Positions 12,816 through 15,362 of a DNA stretch of 15,362 bases are shown in pieces. The stretch is from an uncultured Sphingomonas sp. (GTDB lineage Bacteria > Pseudomonadota > Alphaproteobacteria > Sphingomonadales > Sphingomonadaceae): assembly GCA_902806295.1 (NCBI GenBank), contig CADCWB010000151.1:1-15362 (forward strand). Reading direction: 5' to 3'. The number at the start of each line of letters is the position of its first letter. The stretch's first letter is position 1. The position numbers and the translations under genes are program-made. Under the pieces are notes generated by a model, which worked only from the letters and a program-made list of their open reading frames with translations, was not told where the DNA came from and made no database searches.

Positions 12816-13872
12816 CCTTTCGAGGCCCCTTCCAGCAGACGTTGAACAGCTCATCGCCTTGCTGCTGCGTCAGCGCGGGCGCGGTCTTCGCGGCCGGGCG
12901 ATACGCGGCAGCAAAGCGGGCCGCGCGATCGCGGCTGGCTGGGTGGCTTTCGAGCCATTCGACGTCAAGCGCCACCCCGCGGCGTTCGTCGTTGCCAAGC
13001 CGGGCGAATAGCCGAGCCGTCGCCCGAGGGTCGATGCCCGCGCGGCGCAGCGCCTGAATTGCATCGGCGTCGGCTTCCGCCTCGTTCGCCCGAGTGTATC
13101 GGAGGGCCATGATCTGCTGGGCGTTGGCGCCGATCCCGCCGGCGAACAGGCGCACCAGCGCGCCGATGCCCAGCTCGCGTACCAAGGCTTCGGTGACATG
13201 GCGGCGGCGGACATGGGCGATCTCATGCGCGATGATGCCGGCCAGTTCGTCGGGATCGCGGGTCTCCGCGATCGCCTGCTTGAAGACGATGATGTGGCCG
13301 CCGGGCAGGGCCGCCGCGTTGAAGATGTTGACGTCTAGCGCGGCGAACCGGATCTGGCGCTCGCCCGGCTTCGTGACTCCCGGCTCGACCCGCTCCGCCA
13401 GCTCGTTCAGCGCCCGCTGCCCCTCGGGATTGCGGCAGCGCAGCTCCCCGAAGTCGCCGACGATCGCATCGCCAAGGTTCCGCTCCCAGGAGAGCGGGAC
13501 ATGCGGTGCGATCCAGTGCGGCGCGCTGTAGCCGACCGCCAGCACCGCCGCCGCGATTACGGCGAAGCCGACCGCCGCCTTGGCGAGCCCCACCCGATCG
13601 ATCCAGCCGCCGAACCGGCCGCTGCCAGGCAGGCCGGCAAGCAGGTCGGGGGCGATCGGTGGTTCGAGCAGCAGCCGCCAGCCGGGAACGTCGCTGCGCC
13701 CGAGCCTGATGGTGGACCCACCTTCGCCGGAGCGGGTGAGCTGGTCGAGCGGGACGGACTGGGAATGTCCGCTGTCGGTCGTGACGACTATTCGATCGTC
13801 GCTCAGCAGACCGACGCGGACCGCATGCGGGTAGGCGGTGGTGCCGTCGTACAGCGTTCCGCGGGTGTCCAC
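12790..13872 (-). CDS. M48 family zinc metallopeptidase, membrane-anchored
   Basis: This 360-residue protein has an N-terminal region of about 95 residues without recognised motifs, one transmembrane helix at about 97-116 (AAVGFAVIAAAVLAVGY), and then a probably periplasmic M48 peptidase domain. The zinc motif is HEIAH (His216, Glu217, His220) in a hydrophobic helix. The third ligand is expected in NEAEADADA (263-271), and the downstream ESHPAS (308-313) is also typical of the family. Related M48 proteins (BepA, LoiP) work in envelope protein quality control; that role is inferred here. The start is GTG 13872, one base after the DUF898 stop (TGA-G-GTG), so translation should be coupled to DUF898. 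The C-terminal tail after FNVCWKG is basic and Pro-rich, and its end is encoded antisense to the aldo/keto reductase 3' end. Confidence 0.92.
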   Translation of the reverse strand: MDTRGTLYDGTTAYPHAVRVGLLSDDRIVVTTDSGHSQSVPLDQLTRSGEGGSTIRLGRSDVPGWRLLLEPPIAPDLLAGLPGSGRFGGWIDRVGLAKAAVGFAVIAAAVLAVGYSAPHWIAPHVPLSWERNLGDAIVGDFGELRCRNPEGQRALNELAERVEPGVTKPGERQIRFAALDVNIFNAAALPGGHIIVFKQAIAETRDPDELAGIIAHEIAHVRRRHVTEALVRELGIGALVRLFAGGIGANAQQIMALRYTRANEAEADADAIQALRRAGIDPRATARLFARLGNDERRGVALDVEWLESHPASRDRAARFAAAYRPAAKTAPALTQQQGDELFNVCWKGPRKVRRAPAPR

Positions 13873-13873
13873 C

Positions 13874-14968
13874 TCAGATCGCGCCGAGATCGAAGGCGTC
13901 GGCGAACCCTTCGCTCTCGCGCGGGGCGTGCGTCTGCGACTGGGTCAGTTCGGCAAGATCGATGCTGCCGTAAAGCTGCGCGTGGCGGACCATGAAGGAC
14001 CAGTTGCGATAGCCCCAATAGGACAGGCCGAAGCCGAGCGTGCCGACGGCCAGCGCGACGTTGCCGAGGAACAGCCTGAGCCAGTCCCAGGTCGTGGCAT
14101 CGAAGCGGAACTCGAGCTCGCCCAGGCGCGTGCGGGCCGCGGCCTGGCGGTAGAACTTGGCGTACCAGTTTAGCGTCGCGAGCGGGATGGCCAGGTAAAT
14201 CAATACAACGAAGGCCACGACGATCAGGCCAAGCGTCGCCTCAGCTGCAGGACCGCTGCCGGCGAACAGAGTAACGCCAAAGATCACCGCGATAAGGCCG
14301 CCGACAATCAGCATGAGCAGCGGGGCCGCATAGACCAGCGCCCAGCGCCGCTTCAGGCCTTTGCTGTCGAGGTCGGCCCGGAACGGCAGCGGGCCGAAGC
14401 TCATCCGGTTCCAGCGGGCGTTCCATAGCCGGGTCGCAGCCCACGGGAAGATGATGAACGCAGTGAGGACGGACAGCAGGTTGCGGCCGAGCCACTCGCC
14501 GGCGAAATTCCAGCCCGGATCGTCGCTGCCGCCGCGAATGCCATGCCACCAGCTGCGGCTGAGCCGGTAACGCAGCGCCCGAAAACGGGCGAAGCCGATC
14601 AGGAACAGCACCGCTAGATAGAACAGGCCGGTCAGCGCCGCGGCCGCCCCCTCTTGGCCGCGCGCCACCAGGGCTGGGAACACGAATTGAACAAGGAGGA
14701 AGAATGGTAGCAGCACGATGACCACCATCAGGAAGCCGAAGAACATCTCCCGCCCCGTGCCGGTCCACTCCAGCGTGTCGTCGATGACGTGGGTCCGCGA
14801 CCATAGGTAGCGACGCTCGCGCGCCGACGCCCAGAAGCGGTACACGCCCAGCGTCACGACGATCAGCAGGACATTGCTGGCGGCGATCGGCAGATATTCG
14901 CGCCAACTGCCGGTGAACTGAATGGCGCGCTGCTCCCCCGCAGCATGCCCGTACGCAGTGGCATCCAT
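13874..14968 (-). CDS. DUF898 (YjgN-like) multi-spanning inner-membrane protein
   Basis: This 364-residue integral membrane protein has about seven hydrophobic segments, near residues 25-44, 75-101, 110-128, 163-180, 210-236, 245-268 and 297-320. It matches the DUF898/YjgN family, whose function is unknown. An internal three-fold pattern is visible: each unit has a short beta-like lead, a helix ending in TLG or a similar turn, then an aromatic/basic motif. The units are GVYRFWASARERRYLW (41-56), PWAATRLWNARWNRMSF (175-191) and GLSYWGYRNWSFMVRH (314-329). The gene precedes the M48 peptidase by one base, a pairing I recall as recurrent in proteobacteria, so the two probably act together in the envelope. 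ATG 14968 has a strong Shine-Dalgarno sequence (AAGGGGG), but that sequence is buried in a hairpin described separately. Confidence 0.92.
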   Translation of the reverse strand: MDATAYGHAAGEQRAIQFTGSWREYLPIAASNVLLIVVTLGVYRFWASARERRYLWSRTHVIDDTLEWTGTGREMFFGFLMVVIVLLPFFLLVQFVFPALVARGQEGAAAALTGLFYLAVLFLIGFARFRALRYRLSRSWWHGIRGGSDDPGWNFAGEWLGRNLLSVLTAFIIFPWAATRLWNARWNRMSFGPLPFRADLDSKGLKRRWALVYAAPLLMLIVGGLIAVIFGVTLFAGSGPAAEATLGLIVVAFVVLIYLAIPLATLNWYAKFYRQAAARTRLGELEFRFDATTWDWLRLFLGNVALAVGTLGFGLSYWGYRNWSFMVRHAQLYGSIDLAELTQSQTHAPRESEGFADAFDLGAI

Positions 14969-14999
14969 TGCATTCCCCCTTGAGGAAGAGGGAATGCAA
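14968..14999 (-). promoter_or_regulatory. Hairpin enclosing the Shine-Dalgarno and start of DUF898
   Basis: TTGCATTCCC (14968-14977) and GGGAATGCAA (14990-14999) are perfect 10-bp arms. Inside them, after one C/A mismatch (14978/14989), three more pairs close on a 4-base loop at 14982-14985. In the minus-strand mRNA the second arm holds the GGG of the DUF898 Shine-Dalgarno sequence and runs into the A of its ATG. The closed hairpin would therefore block initiation. No U-run follows, so it is not an intrinsic terminator. Structure is read directly; regulation (temperature, protein or ribosome opening) is inference. Confidence 0.55.
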
Positions 15000-15044
15000 G
15001 GATGTCAGTGCGTTGGCAAGCAGCGCGTTCAGCGTGCCCCAGTA

Positions 15045-15311
15045 TCAATCATCGGCAGTGTTGTTGACCGCGCCGGGTCCGACGGCCTCGCTCTGCCCCG
15101 CCTGGTCACGGGCGATCGCGTCCTGGCGCAGCTCTTCCCCGTCGCGCCCGCCTTGCGTCAAGAACAGGATAAGGGCCAGCAGCGCGAGGCCGAGCAGCGC
15201 CCACGGCAGGATGTAATTGCGGCGCGGCTTGGCGCCTTCGACCACCGGGTTGGCGATCGGCGGCAGCGGCGAGGCCGGCTTGTCGCCGCCACCCTGGTTC
15301 TTATTGTCCAT
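15045..15311 (-). CDS. Small single-pass membrane protein of unknown function
   Basis: From ATG 15311 this is 88 residues: a polar, Gly/Pro-rich N-terminus (MDNKNQGGGDKPASPLPP), a basic stop (KPRRNY, 28-33), one transmembrane helix at about 34-52 (ILPWALLGLALLALILFL) and an acidic tail of about 35 residues. The positive-inside rule puts the N-terminus in the cytoplasm and the tail in the periplasm. I recognise no family. An in-frame extension to 15359 is possible, but the added residues look unlike the rest, while GGGAACC and GGGC lie just upstream of ATG 15311. It ends 76 bases before the DUF898 start on the same strand and may share its transcript. Confidence 0.75.
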   Translation of the reverse strand: MDNKNQGGGDKPASPLPPIANPVVEGAKPRRNYILPWALLGLALLALILFLTQGGRDGEELRQDAIARDQAGQSEAVGPGAVNNTADD

Positions 15312-15362
15312 GTAGCCCGGTTCCCTGTCAGCAGCAGATGAACCGAACAACCGCTGCAAAAG
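15312..15362 (-). other. Upstream region of the small membrane protein gene (window edge)
   Basis: On the minus strand these 51 bases read as a probable leader or promoter region. They hold CGGTTC and GAACCG as 6-bp inverted arms (about 15339-15334 and 15323-15318) and a GGTTGTTCGGTT tandem-like stretch. I see no confident -35/-10 boxes, and the region is cut by the window end. Confidence 0.25.

Noticed and set aside
14968..14999. Hairpin as an intrinsic terminator of the small membrane protein gene
   Set aside because: No U-run follows the stem on the minus strand, and the stem includes the start of the next gene; a translational role fits better.
1..15362. Mobile elements, CRISPR arrays, tRNA or rRNA genes, toxin-antitoxin or defence systems
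   Set aside because: No transposase, regularly spaced repeat, tRNA-like fold, or protein with defence or toxin motifs was seen; all genes look like core or lineage-typical chromosomal genes.

Overview
The window looks like an ordinary chromosomal segment of a high-GC alphaproteobacterium, most likely a sphingomonad (Sphingomonas or Sphingomicrobium type). This is an inference from the GC-rich coding, a SUF operon led by an Rrf2-family SufR-type regulator, a UrcA-family secreted protein, a mitochondrial-ABHD10-like hydrolase and dense head-to-tail gene packing with ATGA stop/start overlaps. I see no rRNA, tRNA, CRISPR array, transposase, phage gene or plasmid function. No stretch over 300 bases lacks a gene.

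Layout. (1) 1-3568, minus strand: a DUF885 putative metallopeptidase lipoprotein, then a SufR-like iron-sulfur regulator whose start is preceded by a palindrome, then sufB, which overlaps the regulator by 4 bases and runs off the left edge. This is the head of the SUF Fe-S assembly operon. (2) 3675-8197, plus strand: pyrD, a gamma-glutamyltransferase lipoprotein and a long-chain acyl-CoA synthetase, spaced 9 bases and then overlapping by 4, so probably one operon. (3) 8198-11202, minus strand: an ABHD10-like serine hydrolase, a TPR secreted protein, gloA (glyoxalase I), gloB (glyoxalase II) and a small Cys-rich exported protein. The first four genes are tightly coupled. The unit contains the whole glutathione-dependent methylglyoxal detoxification route. 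(4) 11203-11864: a 13-bp perfect hairpin, a UrcA-family gene (minus) and a divergent promoter region with a candidate EcfG general-stress promoter facing right. (5) 11865-12815, plus: an aldo/keto reductase whose 3' end overlaps antisense, by 26 bp, the end of (6) a minus-strand set at 12790-15311: a small single-pass membrane protein, a DUF898 (YjgN-like) multi-spanning membrane protein and an M48 zinc metallopeptidase. The DUF898 start codon and Shine-Dalgarno sequence lie in one arm of a strong hairpin, which may control translation.

I found no convincing undescribed multi-gene system. The observations most worth following are the start-codon hairpin in front of DUF898-M48, the palindrome at the sufR start, the grouping of an ABHD10-like (possibly thioesterase) hydrolase with the glyoxalases, and the candidate stress promoter of the aldo/keto reductase.
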